Both the position numbers and the translations under genes were made by a program. This document shows, piece after piece, positions 27,299 through 33,980 of a stretch of 64,000 bases of DNA (position 1 is its first letter; each line of letters opens with the position of its first letter). This DNA comes from Streptomyces himalayensis subsp. himalayensis (lineage in GTDB: Bacteria > Actinomycetota > Actinomycetes > Streptomycetales > Streptomycetaceae). Under the pieces are notes generated by a model. It did not search any database, was not told where the DNA came from, and saw only the letters and a program-made list of their open reading frames with translations. The stretch covers positions 62,001-126,000 of the forward strand of contig NZ_JACEHE010000001.1 of assembly GCF_013778455.1 (NCBI RefSeq). The letters are read 5' to 3'.

Positions 27299-27313
27299 CT
27301 CCCGCTGGCACGT

Positions 27314-27359
27314 GGACGGGGGCGCCCGGGACCGAAGTCGGTGCCGGGCGCCCCCGTCC
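27314..27359 (+). terminator. terminator of importer 1 operon
   Basis: Perfect 16-bp inverted repeat (27314-27329 / 27344-27359) with a 14-base loop, 15 bases after the stop codon. It also marks the left border of the accessory island. Confidence 0.85.
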
Positions 27360-27476
27360 GTGTGGGGTTGCCCTGATGGCGGACTCAGCGTCCTGGCGCC
27401 TGGCTCAACAATGCCGAGCCTGCGTTCTGACGCGGCATCGGCAGGCGTGTCGGTCCGGGCGGGTCCGGCCTCGTCC

Positions 27477-28128
27477 TCAGCTCGTCCGCCGTTGAAGATC
27501 GTCGCGCCAGTCGGCGAACAGGCGCCGCATGCGTTGAATCTCTTCCGGCGGGGTCCCGTACTCCGCGAATGCGACATCCGTGATCTGGGTGAGGGCGCTG
27601 AGCGCGTCTGCGAAGGGGGCGGCGGCGAAGCCGGGATCGGCTTCTGCGGCGAGGCGCAGGAGATCGTCGCGTGAGTAGCGTCCGCTGGTGATGGCTGCGG
27701 CGATGTCCAGGAAGTCCCTGGGCAGTGCACGCCCGTACAGGGCGCACATCTTGTTCGCCACGGCGTCGTCTGCGTGCAGGACGGGGCCGATGTCGAGCAG
27801 CACTGGCTCGTGGGGACCTCCAGTCCGCGGAAAGTTCGAGTTTGTCCGGCTCTCCGCCCTCCGGAGCGGTGACCAGCAGGCGCGCGAAGGTGTCAGCCTG
27901 GACCAGCACGTCCACTTTGAAACCCGATCCGGTCAGTGCGGTGCTCACCGACTCGACGAGCGAGGAGAAGGAGTCACGGTGCTCCCACCCGGTGAAGAGG
28001 TCGATGTCGCCGCTAGGGCGCGTGCCCATGCCGTGTGCGCGTACTGCGTATCCACCCGCCAGCGCCAGACCGTATGGAGTACCCGCCGCCAGGGCGATCC
28101 TGGCGATTCTGAGGTGCCGGGGCTCCAT
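27477..28128 (-). pseudogene. AbiEii-like nucleotidyltransferase with a +1 frameshift
   Basis: Starting at ATG 28128, the frame gives MEPRHLRIARIALAAGTPYG, the nucleotidyltransferase motif LAGGYAVRAHG and DIDLF, up to KLELSADWRS. It then leaves frame inside a GGGG run at 27812-27815. Removing one G restores DWRSHEPVLLDIGPVLHADD, followed by AVANKMCALYGRALPRDFLD and a helical C-terminus ending at 27477 (about 216 aa). This resembles the AbiEii/type IV toxin nucleotidyltransferase superfamily. A real lesion, a sequencing error or phase variation are all possible. It starts 2 bases after the stop of its upstream partner gene. Confidence 0.8.
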
Positions 28129-28130
28129 AT

Positions 28131-28478
28131 CTAGGCTGCGGCCGAGAGGCGCCGGATCTGGGCCAGGTCCGGGAACCGGGACTCCCATGCCTGCCGTACG
28201 GCATCGGGGAGCCACAGCAGTGCCCACAGCTGCCGAAGCGTGCGCGCGTCCAGAAAGGTGTGCAGGTCTTCAGAGGTGACCGCCTCGATGATGACCGTGC
28301 GGTAGAGATCGACGATGCGACCTGGGCTGTCGAGGTCGTACTCAGCGTTCCCTGACCAGTCCAGGTGGCGTGGAAGGCGCACGATGCCTGAGACCGGGCC
28401 GGTGAGAAGGTCGAGCCGGTCGGGTGTGGCGTATGGCCGCGCGTAGCGTGTGCCCGCTGGCCGTTCGATCGCTGCCAT
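28131..28478 (-). CDS. small protein paired with the AbiEii-like gene
   Basis: 115 aa from ATG 28478: MAAIERPAGTRYARPYATPD, then LPRHLDWSGNAEYDLDSPG and IVDLYRTVIIEAVTSEDLHT, ending with a Trp/Leu-rich helix. No TM, no signal peptide. I recall this family only as hypothetical proteins placed directly before AbiEii-like nucleotidyltransferases in Streptomyces. The 2-base gap suggests a coupled pair, perhaps antitoxin and toxin. It is not the classical AbiEi fold. Function unknown. Confidence 0.65.
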   Translation of the reverse strand: MAAIERPAGTRYARPYATPDRLDLLTGPVSGIVRLPRHLDWSGNAEYDLDSPGRIVDLYRTVIIEAVTSEDLHTFLDARTLRQLWALLWLPDAVRQAWESRFPDLAQIRRLSAAA

Positions 28479-28530
28479 GCGGCCATCGTGGCACATCCGG
28501 GAGCCGAGCGGACGGCCCTGATCGTGCACC

Positions 28531-28539
28531 TGTGGATAA
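28531..28539 (-). other. DnaA-box-like TTATCCACA, copy 1
   Basis: TTATCCACA on the minus strand, within the 13-mer GAGTTATCCACAG, directly after the stop codon of the RsbW-like ATPase gene. The same 13-mer occurs at two other island positions. Confidence 0.5.
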
Positions 28540-28540
28540 C

Positions 28541-28903
28541 TCACGCCTCTCCCTTCGGGGCGATGCTGAACCACACCGCCTTGCCCTGCGGGTATTCCCG
28601 TACGCCCCACTCGTCCGCACAGGCGTCGACGATGCCGAGACCGCGCCCGGACTCGGCATCGGGAGGCACCTCGGCCCGGGCGGCGATGCCGGGGGCGTGG
28701 TCCCAGACGGTGACCTGGAAACGGGCGGGGTCCGGGTCCCAGTCCATCGAGACGTACGCGTCGGTACGGGAATGGCGGTAGGCGTTCGTGACCAGCTCGG
28801 AGGCGAGCAGTTCGACGGTGTCTGCCACGCAGCCGAGGCGGGCGGCGTTGAGGATGCTGCGGAGGGTGGCACGGACGACGCCGACGGCGCGGGGGTCGTG
28901 CAC
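28541..28903 (-). CDS. RsbW-like ATPase, N-terminally trimmed (module copy 1)
   Basis: 120 aa from GTG 28903 (MHDPRAVGVVRATLRSIL). The HATPase_c_2 domain is complete: ELLASELVTNAYRHS, VTVWDHAPG, SGRGLGIVDACADEWG and the strand KAVWFSIAPKG. Compared with the second copy (around 32 kb) it lacks about 15 N-terminal residues and its own SD: the sequence before the GTG is a remnant of a divergently oriented XRE gene. The coding part is undamaged, but expression is uncertain. Proteins of this type accompany WhiJ-like XRE and DUF397 proteins in Streptomyces developmental loci. Confidence 0.6.
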   Translation of the reverse strand: MHDPRAVGVVRATLRSILNAARLGCVADTVELLASELVTNAYRHSRTDAYVSMDWDPDPARFQVTVWDHAPGIAARAEVPPDAESGRGLGIVDACADEWGVREYPQGKAVWFSIAPKGEA

Positions 28904-29119
28904 ATCAGCAGCGTCGAAGCCGGGCGCACCAGTCTGTCGCCCGAGCGGCTGTATGCCCTCGCATCGGCGTCAGGTCGGGCATGCCCGAACTCGCGTGGCA
29001 GAAGTCGACTTTCAGCGAACCCGGATCCGATACCTGCGTCGAGGTCGCTGTCGACCCGCACCCCCCACCTCCGCGAGAGCGACATCCCGGCAGGCAACAG
29101 CACTGGATGGGGTTGGTGA
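28904..29119 (+). pseudogene. remnant of XRE regulator fused to a frameshifted DUF397 gene
   Basis: From 28901 the plus strand reads HISSVEAGRTSLSPERLYAL, matching the HTH of the intact XRE gene at 32399 (HISTVESGRTGLSADRLRRL), but its start and the ~220 following residues are gone. At 28981 a DUF397 gene begins (MPELAWQKSTFSEPGSDTCV) and shifts frame in a CCCCCC run near 29062; the continuing frame reads TPHLRESDIPAGN and stops early. Two deletions plus one frameshift explain the structure. The left end abuts the ATPase gene at its GTGCAC, so both divergent 5' ends were lost in one event. Confidence 0.75.
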
Positions 29120-29140
29120 TGTCAGCGGGTCCGGTCGGAC

Positions 29141-29200
29141 TGCTATGATGAGCGCGTTGGCCTTCGGCGTGCCCAGTGCAGGCGCCCGGAGGCTTTTTTC
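29141..29200 (+). promoter_or_regulatory. promoter and terminator-like hairpin sequestering the SD of the MFS gene
   Basis: An extended -10 (TGCTATGAT, hexamer 29144-29149) is followed by a hairpin between 29160 and 29193: about 13 pairs with small bulges, loop CCAGT. Six T residues (29194-29199) and C come directly before ATG 29201. The only SD, GGAGG at 29188-29192, lies wholly in the 3' arm. The structure could both terminate transcription and block ribosomes, so expression would need something to open or prevent it. Confidence 0.65.
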
Positions 29201-30433
29201 ATGCCTTCTGACACGTCTGACACGTCCGCGCCCACTGCGCCTGCCATCACCAGTTATCGAGACCTGCTCCGCAACAGCGAGTTCGTCGGCCTGTACGCCA
29301 GCTTCATGTTGACGGTCGCCGCGAGCACCCTGTCGGGCTTCGCACTCGGCACACTGGTCAACCACCAGACCGGCTCCCCGTTCCTGACGGCCGTGAGCAT
29401 GTACGGCGCCACGTTCGCGACGGTACTCGGTGCACTGACGCTGATGTCGGTCGCGGACGGGAGCCGTCCTCGCCGGACCCTCGTCGCGCTCGAGTTGGTC
29501 TCGCTGGTGGGTGTTGCTGCGCAGGCGATTCCGGGGCTGCCGCTGGCTGCCCGGTTCGGGCTGCTGCTGGTGCTGGGGTTCTTCCAGTCCCTGGGGACCG
29601 GCACGCGGATGGGGTTGCTCGCCGAGGTTGTGCCGACCTCTGCCTATGTGCTGGCGCGTTCGCTGATGAACATCACCTCGGGTGGCATGGCGATCCTCGG
29701 CTACGCCATCGGCGCCCTGCTGCTGCGGTACCTGAGCCCGCAGGGGGTCTTCATCGTCGCCGCAGCCCTGACCGGAGTCGGGCTGGCCGTGGTGGCGACC
29801 ACCGTCCGGGAACACTCCATCCGTCTCACCCGTCGCCCCGGACTGCGCCAGACCTGGACGACGAACATCGCACTCTTCTCCCACTCCGGCCAGCGGGCGT
29901 TGCTGCTGAACCTGTGGGTCCCCAATGGTCTGATCGTCGGCTGCGAGGCTCTGTTCATCTCCTACGACCCGGGCCACGCCGGGACCCTCCTCGCCGCCGG
30001 ATCGGCGGGCATGTTCCTCGGGGACCTGAGCGTCGGCCGGCTGCTCAGCGCCGACCAGCGACGCCGCTGCGCGTTCGTCCTGCGGCTGCTGCTCGCTGCC
30101 CCTTACCTTCTGTTCGTGATCCACCCGCCGGTCCTGGTCGCGGCAGCCGCGGTGTTCGCTGCCAGTGCCGGGTTCGCCGCCACCCTGCCCCTGCAGGAGC
30201 AGCTTCTCGAGCTGACACCCGACCCGGTCCGCGGTCAGGTCCAGGGCGTCGAGTCCGCCGGCCGGATGACCTGGCAGGGCCTCGGCGCCGCGATCGCCGG
30301 CGGCGTCGCCCAGCACGTCGGCCCCGGCGCCGCGATCACGGCCGTCGCCGCAGTGTCCGTTGCCATCACCGTTGTCTCCCGGCCGTTCGTGGTGCGCGCC
30401 CGTGCCGTCCGTGTCGAGAAGGCCGACGCATGA
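29201..30433 (+). CDS. MFS transporter (probable exporter)
   Basis: 410 aa, about 10-12 TM helices. The N-terminus MPSDTSDTSAPTAPAITSY leads to YRDLLRNSEFVGLYASFML. The loop after TM2 reads SVADGSRPRRTLVALELVS, the MFS motif-A position in diverged form; a long basic loop is seen near RLTRRPGLRQTWTT. Substrate unknown; the subgroup is annotated as drug or metabolite exporters. The SD is inside the hairpin directly upstream. It has its own promoter and may be read into the truncated VOC gene 9 bases later. Confidence 0.85.
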   Translation: MPSDTSDTSAPTAPAITSYRDLLRNSEFVGLYASFMLTVAASTLSGFALGTLVNHQTGSPFLTAVSMYGATFATVLGALTLMSVADGSRPRRTLVALELVSLVGVAAQAIPGLPLAARFGLLLVLGFFQSLGTGTRMGLLAEVVPTSAYVLARSLMNITSGGMAILGYAIGALLLRYLSPQGVFIVAAALTGVGLAVVATTVREHSIRLTRRPGLRQTWTTNIALFSHSGQRALLLNLWVPNGLIVGCEALFISYDPGHAGTLLAAGSAGMFLGDLSVGRLLSADQRRRCAFVLRLLLAAPYLLFVIHPPVLVAAAAVFAASAGFAATLPLQEQLLELTPDPVRGQVQGVESAGRMTWQGLGAAIAGGVAQHVGPGAAITAVAAVSVAITVVSRPFVVRARAVRVEKADA

Positions 30434-30442
30434 GTCACGCCC

Positions 30443-30778
30443 ATGCTCGGCTACGTGCCGTACCAGGAGTGGTCAGCGGGCCGCAGCTGGCGCATGGGTG
30501 AGACGTATCTAGTGATCGAGCAGTCCCCAGCCTTGCGCGGAGACCGGCACGACCGGCTGCGGCCTGGGCTGAACCACCTCGCCATTCACGTGGAGAGCCG
30601 ACCGGAACTCGACGCGCTGGTCGCCGAAGCGCCCCGGCACGGCTGGTCACTGCTCTTCCCCGAGCGGCACCCCTATACGGGCGGCCCTCGGCACTACGCC
30701 GCGTACCTGGAGAACATCGACGGATTCGAGGTCGAACTGGTGGCCGCGCCAGAGTCAGAGCCGCACCCCGGGCGATAG
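30443..30778 (+). CDS. VOC (glyoxalase-like) protein, N-terminally truncated
   Basis: 111 aa starting MLGYVPYQEWSAGRSWRMGE. GLNHLAIHVESRPELDALV, GGPRHYAAYLENIDGFEVEL and the ending follow the VOC pattern, but the first strand and helix (usually a HHVEL-like start with the first metal ligand, about 30 residues) are missing. The frame upstream is closed by the MFS stop only three codons before. It is therefore probably a truncated gene retained behind the MFS transporter; a functional short version is less likely. Confidence 0.6.
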   Translation: MLGYVPYQEWSAGRSWRMGETYLVIEQSPALRGDRHDRLRPGLNHLAIHVESRPELDALVAEAPRHGWSLLFPERHPYTGGPRHYAAYLENIDGFEVELVAAPESEPHPGR

Positions 30779-30838
30779 GAGGGACGGACATGACGGACAC
30801 GGCGTCAGGGGCGTACGCCCCAACGCCATGCGTCAGTG

Positions 30839-31219
30839 TCACCCACGTCGTGCCTCGTCTCGGACAATCCCGGCCTCGGCGCACGCGGCGTCGAGAATGC
30901 CGCCGATCTCGGCTGCGATGGCGCGGGCCTCGTCGAGGCTCTCGGTGGTGGCGGCGCGCGCTTCCAGGGCGCGCAGGCGGGCCGCGCGCTCCGGGTGCCG
31001 CTCCAGCGCGACGTACACGGCCCACTGCCCGACAAAGCGGCGCATGGGCGCGGCAGTGAGCTGCTCCCGAGCCTGCTCCAAGGTGGCGGCGCGCTCCGTG
31101 TCGAAGGTGGGCAGGGCGTCCGGAGCAAGCTCCGCGAGTGCGATCCGCAAGTCTTCCGGAGTGGCCACCGGCTGAAGAACGACGGGATCGCCGGAGGCGG
31201 AGTGTGCGGCGGTGCGCAT
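30839..31219 (-). CDS. DUF6247-like protein, third gene of a TA-like operon
   Basis: 126 aa from ATG 31219 (GGAGAGG upstream): VLQPVATPEDLRIALAELAP, APMRRFVGQWAVYVALERHP, then an Ala/Glu/Arg-rich helix (ARAIAAEIGGILDAACAEAG). No TM. It resembles DUF6247, a helical actinobacterial family of unknown role. The gene starts 17 bases after the stop of the RelE-like gene on the same strand, so the three genes 31766-30839 form one unit. Confidence 0.65.
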   Translation of the reverse strand: MRTAAHSASGDPVVLQPVATPEDLRIALAELAPDALPTFDTERAATLEQAREQLTAAPMRRFVGQWAVYVALERHPERAARLRALEARAATTESLDEARAIAAEIGGILDAACAEAGIVRDEARRG

Positions 31220-31236
31220 GCGCCAGCCTCTCCGGT

Positions 31237-31482
31237 TCACTCGAGGCATGAAATCTGAACCGGCACCACGGTCAAGGTGGTGTGGCTGATGAGGAGGACC
31301 GCGAGAACACTGCCGGTCTCCAGTGTGCGGATCGTGCCGTCGTCGTGCCCATAGGGCTGCGTGTGCGCCATGGGAACCGACTGCACGTCGATCAGTGCGG
31401 CGGCGAATTCCCGGCGTGCCGAGAGCGGTAACGAAGCGTAGACCTTGTAGAGCTCCGGGCCCCAGTGAAGATCGTAGATCAC
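31237..31482 (-). CDS. RelE/ParE-like small protein (candidate toxin) with a TTA codon
   Basis: 81 aa from GTG 31482. The order helix-helix-strands fits RelE/ParE: YDLHWGPELYKVYASLPLSA, RREFAAALIDVQSVPMAH, then strands TIRTLETGSVLAVLLISHTT and LTVVPVQI. The Leu of YASLP is TTA (31431-31429), the rare codon read by bldA tRNA, the only in-frame TTA I found among genes of this window. The GTG overlaps the preceding stop (GTGA). Toxin activity is inferred from fold pattern, size and operon shape only. Confidence 0.6.
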   Translation of the reverse strand: MIYDLHWGPELYKVYASLPLSARREFAAALIDVQSVPMAHTQPYGHDDGTIRTLETGSVLAVLLISHTTLTVVPVQISCLE

Positions 31483-31766
31483 GCGGCACCTTTCGCGTCG
31501 AGCCCGGCCGACTCGCGGAGTTCGGCGGGGGAGACGCGGACGTACTCGGGGGGAAGCTGGCCGTGTCGCTCGATATGGTCACGCACCTGCACCGCGCGCT
31601 CATACCCGGCGGCGAGCTCCTCGGCCACCTTCTGCCACTTGGCCACGACCGCCGGGAGGTCGTCGACGGGTGCCAGGTTCACCTCGGAGAGGAACCGCAT
31701 GCGCGTGGCGGGCGCCGGGATGGCCTCGGCGATTCTTGCGATGGTCCACGGCTCGGTTGCGCTCAT
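31479..31766 (-). CDS. small helical protein, candidate antitoxin
   Basis: 95 aa: MSATEPWTIARIAEAIPAPA, RMRFLSEVNLAPVDDLPAVV, then KWQKVAEELAAGYERAVQVR and an acidic Ala-rich tail. All-helical, no TM. GAGGAG lies 7 bases before the ATG. First gene of the three-gene operon and overlapped by the RelE-like gene, the usual order for antitoxin then toxin. I do not recognise the family. Confidence 0.6.
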   Translation of the reverse strand: MSATEPWTIARIAEAIPAPATRMRFLSEVNLAPVDDLPAVVAKWQKVAEELAAGYERAVQVRDHIERHGQLPPEYVRVSPAELRESAGLDAKGAA

Positions 31767-31855
31767 GGTCTGGCTCCTCGGTCCGATGTGTCCGTGTGTG
31801 TCCGTGCGGCCTCTGTTCGCCAGAGTAGCGGCGGGACTGGCGCCGGTTCTGTGTC

Positions 31856-31864
31856 TGTGGATAA
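31856..31864 (-). other. DnaA-box-like TTATCCACA, copy 2
   Basis: Within GAGTTATCCACAG after the former stop codon of the second RsbW-like ATPase copy, in the same relative place as copy 1. Confidence 0.5.
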
Positions 31865-31865
31865 C

Positions 31866-32263
31866 TCACGCTTCTCGCTTTGGGACCACGCTGAACTACA
31901 CCGCTTTGCCGCGCGGGTAGTCCTGTACACCCCACTCGTCGGCGCACGCCTCGACGATGCCGAGTCCGCGGCCGCACTCGTCGCCGTCGGCGGTGGCCCG
32001 GGGCTCTGGGGTGCCGAAGCCGTGGTCCCAGACTGTGACCCGGAAGTCGTCCGCGGTGCGCTCCATGCTGACGTACGCGTCGCTGGAGGAGTATCGGTAT
32101 GCGTTCGTCACGACCTCGGAGGCCAGCAACTCGACCGTGTCCACGATGCAGTTGAGTCCCGCGGCGCGAGAACGCGCCGGAGAGTGGCGCGGACGACGCC
32201 TACGGCTCGGGGGTCGTGGGGGATGAACAGGCCATAGGACCAGGGGGGTTCGGACATGCCCAT
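31866..32263 (-). pseudogene. RsbW-like ATPase with frameshift and stop codon (module copy 2)
   Basis: From ATG 32263 (CTGGAGG 7 bases before): MGMSEPPWSYGLFIPHDPRA, VGVVRATLRRVL, then a one-base loss near 32165-32172. The other frame continues CIVDTVELLASEVVTNAYRY, VTVWDHGFG and CGRGLGIVEACADEWG. In GKAVWF the Trp codon has become TAG (31896-31898); without it FSVVPKREA would follow to a TGA at 31866. Two independent lesions make function unlikely. It is divergent from the intact XRE gene at 32399. Confidence 0.8.
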
Positions 32264-32295
32264 GTGGCAGCCTCCAGGGTGTGTGCCTACTGTGA

Positions 32296-32322
32296 CTGGC
32301 GCCATACGTAAGGTAGCGCCAG
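32296..32322. promoter_or_regulatory. inverted repeat in the XRE/ATPase divergent promoter
   Basis: CTGGCGC-N13-GCGCCAG, a perfect 7-bp dyad, sits midway between the ATPase pseudogene and the XRE gene. A 13-base A/T-richer spacer holds CATACGTAAGGTA. Suitable as the operator of the XRE regulator; inference only. Confidence 0.4.
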
Positions 32323-32398
32323 CGGTTGCCAATCCTCAACCTTCTTGGTGGTGTTGGTGGTTGATGGATACTGCAGGGGGATGTGACGAGGAGGACGT

Positions 32399-33283
32399 AT
32401 GGGGCTCAGGGGCAACCCGACGTATCGGCAGCGGCGATACGGTGCCGAGGTTCGTGCTATCCGTGAACGCGCGGGGTTCACGGCTGCGCTTGCGGCGGAG
32501 GTTATGGGGATGAACGCCTCGCACATCAGCACTGTCGAGTCGGGGCGAACCGGGTTGTCTGCGGACCGGCTTCGTCGACTCGCTGCCGCTGTGGGTAGCG
32601 AAGACTCAACCTATGTCGAAGCCTTGATTGACCTGGGGCAACGGACAGGCAAGGGCTGGTGGAGCGAGTACCGACACGTGCTCGGTGCCCCTCACCTTGA
32701 CCTGGCCGAACTGGAGGACATGGCCTGTGTCCTGCGGACCTACGAGCCGCTGTTCGTGCCTGGCCTGCTCCAGACTCGCCCCTACGTCGAGGCCATCCAT
32801 CGGGGCGGATACAGGTCGGCTTCGCAGGCTGAGCAGGAGGCCCAGGTCGAGTTCAGGGTGCAGCGACAGCGGGTTCTGACCGGGGAGCGTGCACCGCGGT
32901 TGCACGCGATCATCCATGAGGCCGCCCTCAGTGCATCGCTCGGCGACCGGAATGTGATGCGCGGCCAGCTGCTGCACCTGATCGAGATGTCACGTCTCCC
33001 GCACATCACCATCCAGATTCTGCCGTTCGACGGCCCAGTCGGTTTCGGTACGGGGTTCGTGATGATCGAGCCGCAGGTGGCGGAGCTGGGTACGGTCATC
33101 GTCTCCCACATCGAGCAGTCGCTCTATCTGGACGGAGCGGACACCGCCGCCAAGTATTCGGACTGGTTCGCTAAGTTGGCGAATGTGGCCCTCCCTCCCA
33201 TCGACGCGGCCACGGCGCCGGAGGCGCGCACCGCCAAGGATTCGCTGGGGTTGATTCAGCGGCTGCTGTACCCCTTGCTCTAG
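32399..33283 (+). CDS. WhiJ-like XRE regulator with DUF5753 domain
   Basis: 294 aa. Helix-turn-helix at about 15-70 (RRYGAEVRAIRERAGFTAAL, MGMNASHISTVESGRTGLSA), then the DUF5753 effector region (about 95-280: LRTYEPLFVPGLLQTRPYVE, RQRVLTGERAPRLHAIIHEA, HITIQILPFDGPVG). Strong SD GAGGAGG 6 bases before the ATG. Paralogues such as WhiJ repress developmental genes until antagonised by a partner DUF397 protein. Base composition is less GC-rich than the surrounding backbone. DUF397 follows 10 bases later. Confidence 0.88.
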   Translation: MGLRGNPTYRQRRYGAEVRAIRERAGFTAALAAEVMGMNASHISTVESGRTGLSADRLRRLAAAVGSEDSTYVEALIDLGQRTGKGWWSEYRHVLGAPHLDLAELEDMACVLRTYEPLFVPGLLQTRPYVEAIHRGGYRSASQAEQEAQVEFRVQRQRVLTGERAPRLHAIIHEAALSASLGDRNVMRGQLLHLIEMSRLPHITIQILPFDGPVGFGTGFVMIEPQVAELGTVIVSHIEQSLYLDGADTAAKYSDWFAKLANVALPPIDAATAPEARTAKDSLGLIQRLLYPLL

Positions 33284-33293
33284 GAAGGCGTAT

Positions 33294-33521
33294 ATGTCCG
33301 AGCTCAGGTGGCAGAAGTCCAGCTTCAGCGAAGGAGGGGCCGCGAACTGCGTCGAACTCGCCCTCACCCCCACCGGAACCCCCCACCTCCGCGAGAGCGA
33401 CACCCCCGCCACGGTCATCGCCACCACCCCCGCCGCCCTGCGCGCCCTGCTGCGAGGAATCAAGGCAGGCACCGGGGCCACCACAGGTATCGGCACCGCT
33501 TCACGAGGGCGTGGCGCATGA
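33294..33521 (+). CDS. DUF397 protein
   Basis: 75 aa. MSELRWQKSSFSEGGAANCV is the family signature, followed by VELALTPTGTPHLRESDTPA and a C-terminal helix (TTPAALRALLRGIKAG) with an extra Gly/Thr tail. Small partner of the preceding XRE regulator. It overlaps the VOC gene by 4 bases (ATGA). Confidence 0.88.
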   Translation: MSELRWQKSSFSEGGAANCVELALTPTGTPHLRESDTPATVIATTPAALRALLRGIKAGTGATTGIGTASRGRGA

Positions 33522-33907
33522 CCGTCGGCGTCGGCGCCCTGCAATGCGTCGTACTGGACTGCCCCGACCCCCGCGCCCTCGCCCGCTTCTACCGCGGGCT
33601 CCTCGGCGGTGAGGTCGACCGGCCCGACCCCCGCTGGTCGCTGGACGACGACTGGTCCACCCTGCACGCCGCCTCCGGCGGCCTGGTGCTGGCCTTCCAG
33701 CGCATCGGCGACCACCGGCCGCCGCGGTGGCCGGACCCCTCCGCCCCGCAGCAGCTCCACCTGGACATCGAAGTCGCCGACCTCGACCGGGCCCACACCG
33801 AGACCCTCGCCCTGGGCGCCGCCCTCCTCGACGACGGGGGCGGCACCCGCAGCTGGCGGGTGTACGCGGACCCGGCGGGCCACCCGTTCTGCCTGGTGCG
33901 CCACTGA
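33518..33907 (+). CDS. VOC family protein
   Basis: 129 aa, complete: VVLDCPDPRALARFYRGLLG and GLVLAFQRIGDHRPPRWPDP in the first half, LHLDIEVADLDRAHTETLAL and VYADPAGHPFCLVRH in the second. The two half-sites with His/Glu ligands resemble glyoxalase/bleomycin-resistance-like proteins. Substrate unknown. ATGA overlap with DUF397 implies one transcript with the XRE gene. Confidence 0.85.
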   Translation: MTVGVGALQCVVLDCPDPRALARFYRGLLGGEVDRPDPRWSLDDDWSTLHAASGGLVLAFQRIGDHRPPRWPDPSAPQQLHLDIEVADLDRAHTETLALGAALLDDGGGTRSWRVYADPAGHPFCLVRH

Positions 33908-33931
33908 GAGGGGGCGGGCCGCGCCCGGGAG

Positions 33932-33940
33932 TTATCCACA
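33932..33940 (+). other. DnaA-box-like TTATCCACA, copy 3
   Basis: Same 13-mer GAGTTATCCACAG as the two other island copies, here between the VOC and DUF559 genes with no homologous ATPase beside it. Confidence 0.5.
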
Positions 33941-33980
33941 GGCACCCGCGCCATCCGCCAAGAGTCAGGATCATGGGCGC

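Noticed and set aside
28788..29312. 174-aa open frame ending over the MFS start
   Set aside because: Overlaps the DUF397 remnant and MFS gene and has no family features; only its short segment from 29145 is kept as a possible leader peptide.
28531..33940. DnaA-box-like sites considered as a replication origin
   Set aside because: Only three sites over 5.4 kb, no dnaA/dnaN, no A/T-rich unwinding region, no plasmid replication gene.
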